Below, in pieces: positions 1 through 11,900 of a DNA stretch of 64,000 bases. Within the stretch, counting starts at the first letter, position 1. Each line of letters begins with the position of its first letter. The notes below the pieces were generated by a model, which had not been told where the DNA came from, searched no databases, and saw only the letters and a list, made by a program, of their open reading frames with translations. The stretch comes from Theristus sp. LFF4_11 (lineage: Eukaryota; Nematoda; Chromadorea; Monhysterida; Xyalidae). Position numbers and translations under genes: made by a program. Location of the stretch: the NCBI GenBank assembly GCA_030248135.1, contig JASANC010001907.1, forward strand, positions 1 through 64,000. The letters are read 5' to 3'.

Positions 1-84
1 TGCGTGCGTGTGCCTACGTGCGTGCGTGAGTGTCGTACGTGCGTGAATGCGTGCGTGTGCGTACGTGCGTGCGTGTGTGCCGTG
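1..84. repeat. Microsatellite of TGCG/TACG units
   Basis: This is an imperfect simple repeat of GTGCGTGC and GTACGTGC units. It lies downstream of the last visible exon of the minus-strand gene, so it is probably intronic. I see no gene signal in it. Confidence 0.85.
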
Positions 85-126
85 TGAGAACTGACCGTGT
101 GCACGGTTTCCCGAGCGCAACTTTAC

Positions 127-3100
127 CTCGTGCAACTGCGTGCTGAACCGTGCGAGCGTCGCGAACAGCAGCGCGAAAATCGTCGCAAATTGAGCTGGCG
201 CGTTCGTTGTCTCGGAATTCAGTTTCGTCGCACTCAACTCGGCACTCGTGAACAGCTCACGAATTTGCTCCAGAAAACCGCACGATTGCAGCTCGTAAAA
301 GAGGCGCATTGAAAGCTGAACAAAAAGTGTCACTGTATTTTCAACAATCAACAACAACAGAAATTGCAAAAAGGAGGCGACAACATGGGGCATTTTATAT
401 AAAAAAACAACCTCAACTTTCAGAGACTACCAAAAACGCGTACTTTGATCGAACAGTCCAATTTCTCGACGGGCACCGATTTCGCGCGCAAAACCTCCAG
501 CAAAATGGCGGCTAAATCGGCTGCAAGCCAAATGGCGTTTTCCAACAAATCGTCAATATACTGCTGATTGCTCGACACCAGTTCGTAGTCGCTCTGTAAC
601 AACAACAAATACGCACGAGATTATCAGTCAAAACAAAAATTCTCAAAAGAATCCGCAAGTTTGCGAAACAAGGGTCGCGAAATTCCTCCGGGGGCATCTC
701 TTTTCGATGAAATTTGAGAAAAAAAACTTTAAAAAACAGAAGTGAAAACTGCAGAGACCTTCGCGAGCGACTCGTCGACGCCCCTGGTCCATGCGGCGTA
801 CGTGCGCAGCATGGCCGCGAGCAGGCGCACCGCATGCAGCACGTCCTCGACCGCATCCCCTCGGAGCAGACCGTGGCCGAGCGTCTGGTGGAGGCCGCGT
901 GCGATCAGACGGGCGCCGTGGCGGTTGGCCAGCAGCGAACGACGGCAACTGCAGTGGAGAGGCAAACGTGGGCAGTTCGCTTTGAGTGGGTCTCTGTCCG
1001 GACTTTTGTAACATTTGGAAATTGTGGCATTTTCCGATATGGTGGCATATGTTATGTGCCGCCCGTTATTGTGGAGCACAGATTTTTTTAGATTAGCGCG
1101 GCATGATTCGCCACCGGTGTTCCATGTTCCATCGCACCGTCACACACGTGCATCGGCGCCACCAAGCAAACATACGAAAACGAACGCAATATTTTCACGT
1201 TTCTGAATAAAGACACCTCTGCCAACGGTAATGAAAATTGTCAAAATATTACAATTGACCGCCACTTTTGGTGAAAGAGTCTGAGAAAAAACCGCCTCGC
1301 AAAAACAAAACGAACGCCGCGACGACGTCGCTCGAAACGCAGCGCACATCCGACTGCATGGCGGCCAGCTGCGAGTCGAGACGATGCAGCTCGTGGCCCT
1401 GCCAGACGACCAGCTCGTTCACGAGTTTGAGCACGACCAGCGTGTGCTCGTCGCGACTGGACGTGCAGCTGGACAACAGAGAAGAAAACGAAATATGGAA
1501 GGAATCGAGTGACTTTGGCAAACATGGTGGTTTTGTGATCTCGAGTGCGACTCGAAATCACACGTCTCTCACTCAACTCTGGACAAAAGACGTGCACAAA
1601 TTCCTCAGCCCGCTCGCTATCCCTATTATTCGAATTTTGGTTCTCTGGTGATCAGAAAAGCGAGGTTCTTAGAAGAATAGACAAAGTAACGAATAACGTT
1701 GAAAATTTGCATTGGGCCAGGCCAACCCTTCCAACCTAACCAGAGGATTTTGGCAGGATTGACTACTTGCACAGGTGCATGATTGACTCCAGCATTCAGA
1801 CTGGGGCATAGAATGGTACTTTAGGGCTTGGGCCCAATCGGCGACATGCCCAGGTGAACTGGACCCACCCAGTAAGCTCTGCAAGCACCAATACTGTTAG
1901 GCCCATGTGGTTTACCACGGCCTCGGTCAAACTCTGCTATCCATCAGGCTTCACAAGAAAAAAACTACCGACCGATAGAACGCTTTCACGAGCGCAAGCG
2001 CGTTTGTGAGTATTTTGCACAACATCAACATGGCGCTGGTTGGCGAGCGCGTTGCAGCGCTGTTGATCAACACCGTTGAGTGGTGATCAGTGTTGATCTG
2101 ATGTTGATCACGTTGATTCAGTTGACTCGACAGGTGATGCACCAAAATATCGTCGATTCGGGATGAGTTGGAGCGATACCCTGGATCAAGACAATGGAAA
2201 TGAGAAATGAAAAGAAATTTCAGTCATTTTAGTGATAATCAGCGCGCGACCCATTCAAAACAGCATGAATCAAGTGAATTTCAAGATGCACAAACTGACT
2301 CGATTGCTCTGCACCAGCAACAACACCGGTGGAATGTGCATGGTGATCCGCCCAGGACAGCGGGAATCCGTCGGAATCCTCGCGCAGCAGAACGGGCGCT
2401 GCAGCAAACGCCAGGCGATTCGGCCGCCGAATGCAGATCTGCAACAACAAAAAAAAGTCAAAACCGGCAAGACTGAGCCAAAACAGCTCCACTTGTCTGT
2501 TGACTATTATAGACGCCCACACAGTTTTCCAATCTAATGAAAAACAAAACAAAAAACTCATGCGACCGTTCTGCCGGTGGCCGCTCGTCTGCGTCGAATG
2601 AAGACGCCAACACTGGACGAACGAATCGAAGAACTGTCACGCTCGCTGGTCACGTCCTCCGGGTTCGCTCGAACTTTATTGCATGTCTGTTGTGATTGAG
2701 ATTGTTGATTTAGCAAAAAAACTGAACTGCGCACGCTGATTGGCTGTACCATGCATTTTGACTCATGCGACGCCAAAATCAGCTTTGAAAACTGAAATCA
2801 GGCCAATTTTAAAGGCTGAATTGACTCTAGGGTTGGCATGGTAAAAATACCGGTTTTTTACCAGGGCAAAAATTGGTGCCTTGAAAAAACGGGAAAAAGA
2901 CCGTTTTCGTATTTTTCCGTTTTTTCGTATTTTTTCGGTTTTTTTCAATTTCGGACTGTTAGTTTTTATATCCTTTTTTCACTCGTTTCGCAACTTCACT
3001 CGTGCTAGTTATGCACGAAACTGACCCTGATGTTTTGAAAGAACTGTTAAGCGATGTGTAAGAATCGACTGGAGCTGCTGAGCTGAGCTGAAAATTCCAA

Positions 3101-6100
3101 AAATTCTAAATCTCAGTCAAAATTGTCTTTCTTACACAATTACTGATTTGTTTTCTTTTTGATCTGTACTGACTCTGAATTCGGTTTTAATCCAGTTATT
3201 GCAGCAAATTGTGTTCGTCTGTTGTGACCAAAGACTGTCCGGTGAAAACGCTGTGGGTTTTTTTTCTTGTGTAATTAGTGGAATATAAACGATTGAGCAA
3301 AAGATAATGTTCGATTTATTGCTGACTTTGTGGGTTTTCAAGCCCAAACAGAATCTATTTTATTTGTTGGTGCACGATATTTTGAACAAAACATTCTGAA
3401 AACTGTTTTCACAAATCCTGGTTCAATTTTACAGTAGGCTACGAAAAATATGTGGGTTTTTAGAACTTTTTGGCTTTCGTTTATCTCCGGTAAAATTACC
3501 GTTTTTTACCGGCAAAAATACGGTTTTTTTACCACGATTTGAAAAAAACGGTATTTTGCCAACCCTATTTGCAACACGGTCAAACAAGACAAAGCAAAAA
3601 ACAACAATCCTTTAGTACTGGTTCAAAGTGTTAGAGCACGCGCTTATTTATAGTTGACAGTTGACTCTCAATCCATTGATGGCTGAAGTAGCCCTACCAG
3701 TCAACTCAGTCCTTCTCCCTCTCAGCCTCATCAAGTGCTTCAGCACGTAAGCGACGCAACAAAACCAACACAGAAAACGAATCAATTTACTCTTGAGCTT
3801 CGTCGTCTCTGTGATCTCGCCCGTCGGTTCTGCCTCTTGGCCGCCACGACGGCCGGGAATGAATGTGGCGACGTCTTCGGTGATTCGCCGTATTTTGGCG
3901 CCAAAACATTTTCAAAAGTCGTCCACTCGCTGGACTCTAATTGGTTGGCAAGCTCGCCTGTGCCAGACAGTGGCCCCATTGAGTTCAAGGCGGTGGAGCG
4001 GATTTCTGAAGAAATGTGTGGTTGAAGAAAACTTGTGCAGTTCAGTAGAACTTCTGATCGCAGCAGAAACAGGCTGCAATTGATTGTCAAGCGAACACTA
4101 GACGTCACATGTTTGAACTATTTCGCGCACGCGCTGATTGGTTGAACAGAACGCAGCTCTGAGCTACACAGTCTACAAAAATTGAGAAGCAAAACAAATA
4201 CCATTGAATTCACGGTCGCTCAACTCCACATCGCTCGTCTGTCGGCTCACGAACACGAGACACTGCGTCAGCGGGTGCAGCACGTTCCGTGACAGATCGC
4301 CAAGCTCTTGGATTTGGCCTGTAGAATTCGTAAAACGTGCTTGGACAAGTCGAATGAACGCTTCGGGAGATCGTGATTGTTTATTGTTTCAAACCTGTTA
4401 TGATTCAGCTAGCTTATGCAGGGCACGCCCTGCCCGCCCACCCCCAATTGAAGCTATTGAGTGCGTGACGATTGCAGTTTGACTGAGAAAAATGAGCGGA
4501 CACAGCACGACACCGATTCTTCACACATCACCATGTCTGCTGGTGTGCTTGTCAGTTTTGACATCCGACTTGCTTGTGAACGATCCGACTGAGACTGAAA
4601 GTCATGCGACGTGTGTCGTGGCATTTGCTTTGCAGCTTGCTGCATTCGCACTTGTTTCCCGTGTACACAACATGCGGGTGGCATTCTAATGTGGGTGCCG
4701 AATCAACCAGGAGAACGCAACAAGACAGAGTGGCACAAAGTCTGTTCAGGACGAAGCCGCTTCACCCCGTTTGTAGCTCCAGTGGACTTTCGCCAGCAGC
4801 TGCAGCAGCGGCCAGCCGCGATTGCCGAGCAGATACGAGCGTACGGTGCTCTCGGTCGACAGCGAATGCTCCACGGCGGTTCGTGTCACTTCCTGAGCAA
4901 CAATGAAGTGCATTTTACAACGGTGCACTTTGTCGCAGGGCTTCGTCTGAAGTCAATTTTTGGAGATTCAAATGTCGCGCGCTCCTTGCACTTTGAAGAA
5001 AGCTGCCACGTTTAATCGCTATTACGTACACACACACACACTTAGAGATGTCAAGAAAAAAAATTTTCTATTTTTTTCTTTTAAAAAAAAAAATTTTTTT
5101 TTAATTTTTTTTTTAAATGAAAGTTGTTCAGAATTTTTCAGGGAGTCCGAATATCACCGAATATCTGAGGAGCCACCGACCGACTGACTATCTGACCCCC
5201 ACTCATATGGGAGGAGGGTGAAAATTTCAGACTTGGTTTCGGCGACCCCATTTTCCCACCGACGACATCACGTCTCGTGTTTTGCCTCTCAATTCACCTC
5301 AAATAACATGGAAACAAGTTCCACAACAAACCGGTGTGATCATGCTGACGACACGAGGCGAAACAGCAACGAGCAACCAACGAAGTTACGCTTGCAGTGG
5401 CAGACAGTGCAATTTCCACCTTTCGAGATCCTGAAAAACGATGCGTAAATGTGAGTTCTCTGCTTCTATCTCACCTTAGCGACATCGGAATTTGTTGAAC
5501 TAGCCTTTGCGACGCTCAAGTACTTCAATGCGCGAGTCGATCATCACTCACCAAGGCTGAAAACAGTCGATAAATCAATCCAGAATACCACCTGCAGCGT
5601 TGAAGACTAAGTGACAAGGTAAAGTCAAAGAAAATTTTTGTTGAACTTTCGAAAAATTATGCCAAAAACGGCATTTTCAGGGCACATTAAAGAAAAAATT
5701 TCAAAAATTTTTAATAAAAAAATGCTCATTTTTTTTACTTTTTTTGAAAAAAAAATTAAAAAAAAAATTTTTTTTGACCCTTACATCTCTACACACACTG
5801 CTTGCGATCAGTACCGTGGGCGGGGGGGGGGTGGGGGGGTACACCCCCCCCAGAGCACCCGAGACCGGCGGGTGGGGGGGGGGGGGGGCGGGGGGCGGGC
5901 CCCGTGCCCCCCCCCCCCCCTAAAACCGGGCACCCCCCCCCCCATCGTACCCCCCCCCCCTCGAAAATTTGGCCGACACCCCCCCCCCCCCCCCCCCCCC
6001 CCCCAAGAAATTTTGTCTGGCGGACACCCCCCCCCCAAAATTTTCTGCACACCCTAAAAATTTTTTCGAAAATCATGATTTTTTGTCTATAAAGTCCATA

Positions 6101-6518
6101 ATATAAGCTGAATATATGATAACTTGACCATCTTCATTGTAATTTCAACGATTTTGCAGCAAAATTTAGCGTTTTTCCTTCAAAATTTAAGCGAAAAATT
6201 ATCATGGGGGGGGGGGTGGGGGGGTGGGCCCCCCACCCCCCCCACAGAAAATTTTGAAAAAATGCACCCCCCCATGGGACCCCCCTGGGGGGGTCCCACG
6301 TTACCATAGGTTGGACCCCCCCCCCCTCACTTTTTGGTCGGCACCCCCCCCCACGGTACCATACCCCCCCCCTCGAAATTTTTTTTGGGCCCACGGTACT
6401 GCTTGCGATGTGTGATTTGCTGTTTTTGTGACTGTGCAACTGCAACATTACTGTGTTCTACTCTGTCTCAAAGTGCATGGTCTTCGGGAGAAAACCTGAC
6501 TTGACGCTTGTCTGCCAT
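127..6518 (-). CDS. Unidentified alpha-helical protein, multi-exon, 3' part cut by window edge
   Basis: I do not recognise this protein. Minus-strand exons that join in frame are 4766-4892, 4214-4318, 3791-4005, 2292-2438, 1973-2097, 1307-1468, 759-948, 495-593 and 127-315; a tiny first exon at 6501-6518 (M-A-D-K-R-Q) fits by phase but is speculative. Every junction keeps frame and the introns begin with GT, but the GTTTTT donor at 1306 and the ATCAG acceptor at 2098 are weak. The joined product is about 459 residues, mostly Leu/Ala-rich amphipathic helix, with a basic Arg/Ser stretch near the end of the 3791-4005 exon. No transmembrane segment or catalytic motif is visible. The GC-rich exons contrast with AT-rich introns. 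Intron 2439-3790 holds one transposon and intron 4893-6500 holds two. The C-terminus lies beyond the left edge. A large scaffold or nuclear-pore-like helical repeat protein is possible, but that is a guess. Confidence 0.6.
2828..3567. mobile_element. hAT-like non-autonomous element, TAGGGTTGGCA termini
   Basis: The terminal inverted repeats read TAGGGTTGGCA at the left and TGCCAACCCTA at the right, each continuing into a Thr/Lys-codon-poor AT-rich segment containing AAATACCG and CGGTATTT. The 740-bp element has no transposase ORF. The flanking octamers do not match, so the target duplication has decayed or the ends are slightly off. It lies inside an intron of the minus-strand gene. Confidence 0.6.
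5043..5791. mobile_element. Family A hAT-like element (TAGAGATGT termini), copy 1
   Basis: The ends are TAGAGATGTCAAG and the inverse of TAGAGATGTAAGG, followed by A/T homopolymer tracts. An exact 8-bp target duplication CACACACT sits at 5035-5042 and 5792-5799. The 749-bp interior has no transposase. Family A recurs at 16326-17095 and 27048-36434, and the interiors are nearly identical. The 76-codon ORF inside (5218-5448) is shared by the copies but has no recognisable product. Confidence 0.85.
5809..6401. mobile_element. Family B G-tract hAT-like element (CAGTACCGTGGGC termini), copy 1
   Basis: Terminal inverted repeats CAGTACCGTGGGC and GCCCACGGTACTG are flanked by an exact 8-bp duplication CTTGCGAT (5801-5808 and 6402-6409). 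Both arms are runs of G or C (8 to 20 bases) broken by short spacers, around a conserved core of about 130 bp near 6030-6210. No transposase is present. It landed 9 bp beyond the end of the family A copy. Confidence 0.88.
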
Positions 6519-8948
6519 TGTCACCCCAGCTGAAACGTTGTGAACACTGGACTGGCACCGGGGAAAACAGAAAAATGACGTAAAAAAGAAGAAAATCTTG
6601 AAATCATCATTTGTGACTATCAGAAACCTTGTAATCGTCCAAAAACGCTCGCAGCAGCAACGGCTGCCAACTGTCGAGTGGACAAGTGCTGCTGTTGTGC
6701 TCCATTTTTTTGTTTTTGACGACGACGACGTCACCTGACCTCACGGTCGTGGCTCACTGGATCAAAATGTTCAATTAATTTCGAATCCAGTTTTCTCACT
6801 TTTTTATTACCACCTACTCCACGATAGGTCGACGCTTTCTCTTTCCTGAAATGACTTTTACACATTTCTTTCACGCAATCTAGCCATCTGGATAGGAATT
6901 GGGAATGGAATCAAAATGGTTTTGCAAAAACGCCAAAACTAAAACGCGCAATAATGGCAGACAAAATAGTCAACAGCGCATCCTGTCACTTGTCAGTTAT
7001 TGTGGTTGATTGTCAGTAAATTCAGAACATTGGAAAATTGATAAACAGTGCTCACTAATTTTCCAAAATGTACGACTTTGTGTGACGTGCACATTTGGAA
7101 ACATGCAGATCACGCATGTCGTCTTCATCACATCATGTGACAGAAGAAAACAAGAGTAAGACATAAGAATGACAATTTGGTCAGTTTTAATTTTTTTAAA
7201 TGCTGTAAATTCGTCAGCCCAATATCATACATATCATAGTATCAGTGAATCGTACTGTCAGTGAATATACATGACAAGACAATTCAGTGAATCGTGACAA
7301 TTTGGTGAATATTTCTTGAGCGGTAAGAACAAGAATTTTAGTCAAATATGCGCCAATTGAAAGTAACTTTTTACGAACAAAAAGAAAAAGCTAATAGAGG
7401 CGGAGAAAAATAAAACAAGGCAGCTGATTTGCAATGCAACAATCAGCAAAAAATGCGCTTCATTGCGAATTTTTATCACCAAACTCAGATTTTCTCCTGT
7501 TCAATTCTTTTTTAATTTTGCTGACACTTCAAAAACAACTAAATCAAGTCAACAAATAAAAAACAAAAGAAAAAACATTATGGACTGATAAACCCCAGCG
7601 TTTACGCTCTGTCAGCCATTTAACTGTTGTTTTTGAACAGTTTTATAATGATTTCAGAAGCAGTCTGCATCAGCACTCCGTCAACTTTTTTGATGACTGG
7701 ATTGAGAGTAATGGTTAAAAAACACTTAAGGGGCATTCATGAAGCAGTATTTAGTAACCGTGCAGCTATGTGTTAACACAGCTGTGCATCACCAAATACC
7801 GCTTCATGAATGCCGCTTTATTGTTATCTTAACTTACGTGACGTCCAAAAAACTGATAAGATGCTTAATGAGTAAATAAACCGGTTTTGTTGCGAAGCAA
7901 ATGGCTGTGTGTGTAAATGTTTGTGTAACTGATGATGCCCTCGCCAAGCCAGGGCATTATCTTATTGAGAAACGACATATTACATTGCAAAACTGTTTTT
8001 TAACAGTTTCCGCTTCCTTATTGTAAAAAATGTTAAAAATAACCATTCAACAACTCGAACCTGTGTACAGGAGCGTGTGGGTTTTTTATACCGGTTTTAA
8101 CTTTCGTTTTATGTCTCACGAATTAGTGGTTTTATTGAATTGCATGTGTAAAATAAATGTGAGCACATGTAACTGGACGTTTTTTTGTCCATGTGGGCCA
8201 AGCCTGCGTCGCGTTCAATTTCGGAACGAGAAGCAAAAACGCCAACACAAAATAACTAAACTAGACATGCTCGTAATTTTTATTGCATAAAAAGCATAAA
8301 AAGAAAATATTTCGTTTGGTATTCGTTTACCTTTTTTTACCTTACAAAACGAAATGAAGCAACAAAGAGAAAAACTGAATCACAAAATAGTGTAACAGAG
8401 AAAACAAAATCACAACACGTTGGTACACACTGTCCTGCCACACCCAACAAGGTTACTTTGTAAGTTTTCTTAAGTTGAGAAAACAAAAAAGTTTTGCAGA
8501 GAACCATAAGAAAGAAAAATCCAACTTGAAAATTTCCTGTTTTCAAAAAATGCACGCGTTCTGAATTACTTAATAAAACTGACTGAACAAAAATCATAAT
8601 AATATTGTTAAAAATCATTAAGAGAAGCATTTTTATTTCATCAAGTGATAATGACGGCTGCATCACATAGATCGCGTTTTGTCGATTGTTCGTGTAAAAA
8701 AAACATTTCCCAAGCAAAACTGCAAACTGACAAGGACAATATCCAAAAGGTGTGCAGAGAAATTCAAACAGTAAGAAAATACTAGCAAAGAAAAGATAGT
8801 GCGTGACAGAAAGCAAAATTAAAAATTGCAGTTGTCGTCGGACAAAAAACAAAAAGTAGTTCAACTGAAGAATTAAAGCGGCTTTTTGAAAAACAGTTAA
8901 AGCAGTGATTTTTTGAGAGTGCATGAATCAGTCAAATAATCTTGATCA
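6519..8948. other. Intergenic, AT-rich, no supported gene
   Basis: The region lies between two minus-strand genes. It holds the small inverted-repeat element at 7732-7814. A 195-codon minus-strand ORF (8337-8924) starts 25 bp past the stop of the neighbouring gene; it is hydrophobic because the strand is T-rich and shows no splice or family signal, so I treat it as 3' flank. Confidence 0.6.
7732..7814. mobile_element. Mini inverted-repeat element with GGCATTCATGAAGC ends
   Basis: The 83-bp palindrome-like sequence has left arm GGCATTCATGAAGC and right arm GCTTCATGAATGCC, and the match continues imperfectly almost to the centre. A related 70-bp hairpin lies at 42743-42812, and the foldback region at 58916-61332 has similar ATTCATG ends. 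Confidence 0.65.
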
Positions 8949-11900
8949 TCACTTCTTGTCATATCGGAGGAAAATGGTTGCCAAGGGCGATTTCTGCGTT
9001 GTCGGCCAAACTTTGCAAGCTCCGACAGCCCGACAATGATGACGCAACAAAATTGCCAACAACACTACCATGACGTGGCGAGCCATCACAAAGTCAACAC
9101 CTTCAAGATTTGTATAGTGTCCACTGAATAATTTGAAATACAGGTAATGGTTTTAATTGGTTAAAAATTTGGGCAAACCTTCCGTCGCTTTCCATAAATC
9201 GCCACGGAACGTCCATTCGTAGCCGTCCGCACCGAGTGATCCTGGAACATTTCAAATTTTTGGCGGTAAAACAAAGTTCAAGAAGTGATGATCAAAATTG
9301 TTATTATTCTTACTTTATACGCGTTTCCAAAAAGCAGTCAATTATACTACGTAGAATTTAACTCGACTGTTTAGAATTTAATTTAACCATTTTGAATAAT
9401 CTTAATCCGACAAAAAACAAGTCAACATCCATAGTTTCATTGGTCCGTCCGCAATTTATCGAATCGAATCAATCAAACTCGTACTAAAACAAACAACCAA
9501 AAAACTAATTAGAAAAACCTACGTTCGTTAGCGATGTTTACTTTCAGCATTTGCTTTGCGACCGCTTTAATGCTTTTCAATTCATCGGCGGGAACATTCA
9601 ACAACTGAATGCAACGCTCCGCCATCGGCGTCAAGCAAATGTGTTTGCCGGAGCCGCCGGTTGCTGTTGAATCTGGTGATGCTTTTTTCCTGCAAAGGAC
9701 AAAAAAGAAATTTAAAACAGGTCTTCAAAAAGCAATTCTTTTGTTCGGGTTTTTAAGGACATGGGTGGGGTGTGGTTAAAGTTGCAAAACATATTAGACT
9801 GGCACTACTGGTAGATGAACTACATTTGAAGTACCCGTGCTAAATTTGCTTAATTTAATATATTAAAACAAACTTGACGCATTTAATCATGTGACGCATA
9901 TGACCATCAAAAATGAATTGTACCAACTTTAATTTTTCAGAAATTATAGGGAACCACCTCAAAAACCTCGCAACACAACAAACATGGATCGATGCAGAAT
10001 GAACGAGGCGTTGTCGTCGTTGTGACGCGACAGATTGCTGCTCGTCTGCGTCTCCCACCCAGACGAATGCAGCTCGTCTAGCATATGGCAGATCAAGATG
10101 CGAGCTTTTCGAGCGTTTTCGTCTTCACTACGCAACGCCCATGGATCGCCCTCCAGCTCGTATTGCACACAGTTATGCTTAAAGCCGAATTTTAAATATA
10201 GCGAAGATATTGCGGCTTTAATGCCACTGACCATACAAGACAAGTAACAATGAGTGACCATCAAAAGTTACATCGGTCAAAAATTAGTATGCATTTCATT
10301 TTTTGATAATTGTCAAAAACAGAAATCTAGACATCGGCTTCAAATGCAGCTGATGCTTGCTTCAGTTTCAAACAAATAAACTTTTTTTAAACAAAAGAAA
10401 TGTAATGAACTTTTCAACTTACACTACCATACGTATCCGTGTCTTCGATGCCGGCCTTCCAATTGCGTTGAATGCAGCCCATTATTTTTGTGCAAACCTC
10501 CGACGGCAAATCAATTAAACGAACTTTATCTCTTCCATGCAGCGTCAGCATGCCAAACTGATGGCTCGTCGTTGCATTTTCTTCCTGAAATTGACTTTAC
10601 GTTCACGTTTTTTATATAAACTTGCATTTTTTAACGAGCGAGTCCATGCGATACCGTCTGTAAATTTACTCGTACTCTAAAAAATAAAAAGGTACCTTAA
10701 TGAACAAAATGGTGTCAGTGGTTGCCTGAAGATTGGTCGGTCCGTAGATCCGATAATCTTCGAATGCAAATCGCCGCAGCATGTTCAAAATGATGCGCTT
10801 GCATTTCAGTTCCTGAAAAAAGGTAACAACAGTTATACTGAAATCGATTTAAATCGTCAATTAAAAGAACAATCTTACATCATTCAGGGCGCCAAGGAAC
10901 TTCGGGTCCCAAGGATTTCCCTTCACTTTGATGCTGATATCGCCGGTGACGAACGTGTTCACCTTTTGCGTGTCATTTTCTAAACAGTATGGAACCTAGT
11001 TTCTTGATTAAAGAAATAGTTCAACTTAGAAAAGAATAGAAAGAATTGAAAAAGTTAGAACATTTACAGACAACGTCCGGTAATGTCAATGGAGTCCACA
11101 AAACTAACCGACAACGGATTTCAACGCTTCATGCACTTTTACATTTGCATTCACCAACAACAGCTCGTCCGATTCTTGCAGTCCGACGGCGACGACGTCA
11201 ACGGTGGATTGCTGAAAAAGATCATTTTCTGGATCGAATGATAAAGAAAAGTATCCTGATGTTTACATAATTACTCACGTCGGGAAGTGGATCTTTGGAC
11301 TTTTCGAAAAACCACGTCGTCAGCCCGTCGTCCGGCGACAGATCAGCGCACGCGGTCAGCTTCCAACCTGAGAGGGTCAGTTTGGCTTATTAAAAAAGCG
11401 CACGGTTAAAAAAGCAAAAAATGGTTAAGTAATTTTAAAATTTCCTGAATATTTCCGCATCGATAGAAACCTAATTCGAAAGTGTTCGAATTTACAAACG
11501 ACGACCCAAGCAAACGCAAATTCACACCAACCAGCACAAGCAAGCTTTTCCGTCCAAACACAGCAAACGCGGCGAATGTGCAGCGATTCATCTGCTGGCG
11601 CCTTGTCCAGAAAGGGGTCGCCTTTGATCTGCAGCACTTTGGCGTGCTCGTTGGCAGTGTCAATTAGTCGCTCAACCACTCCTGAGATTGAAATTTTTTT
11701 TAGAAACTATGCATTGTTAGATTTTAGAAAGAGGTTTTGTCGTTCCAATTCTCCCTGTTGACTATTGAAATATTTTTTGATTTGACTTAATGATAAAGTT
11801 ACACATTACGAAAAGCCATTTTTATAACATTTATTAGATAATTTTTAATATACAGGGTGAGCCAAAAAAAGGTTCCAATTCTAAAATGCTCTCACTGGCT

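Noticed and set aside
5638..6448. Gly/Pro-rich ORFs on both strands (also 25102-26984, 34597-36257, 58454-58823 and 61271-61846)
   Set aside because: These are translations of homopolymer G and C runs in transposons.
8337..8924. 195-codon hydrophobic minus-strand ORF that could be a membrane protein
   Set aside because: The strand is T-rich, which alone gives Phe/Leu-rich peptides. No splice sites, helix spacing or family motif were seen, and it abuts the 3' end of another gene.
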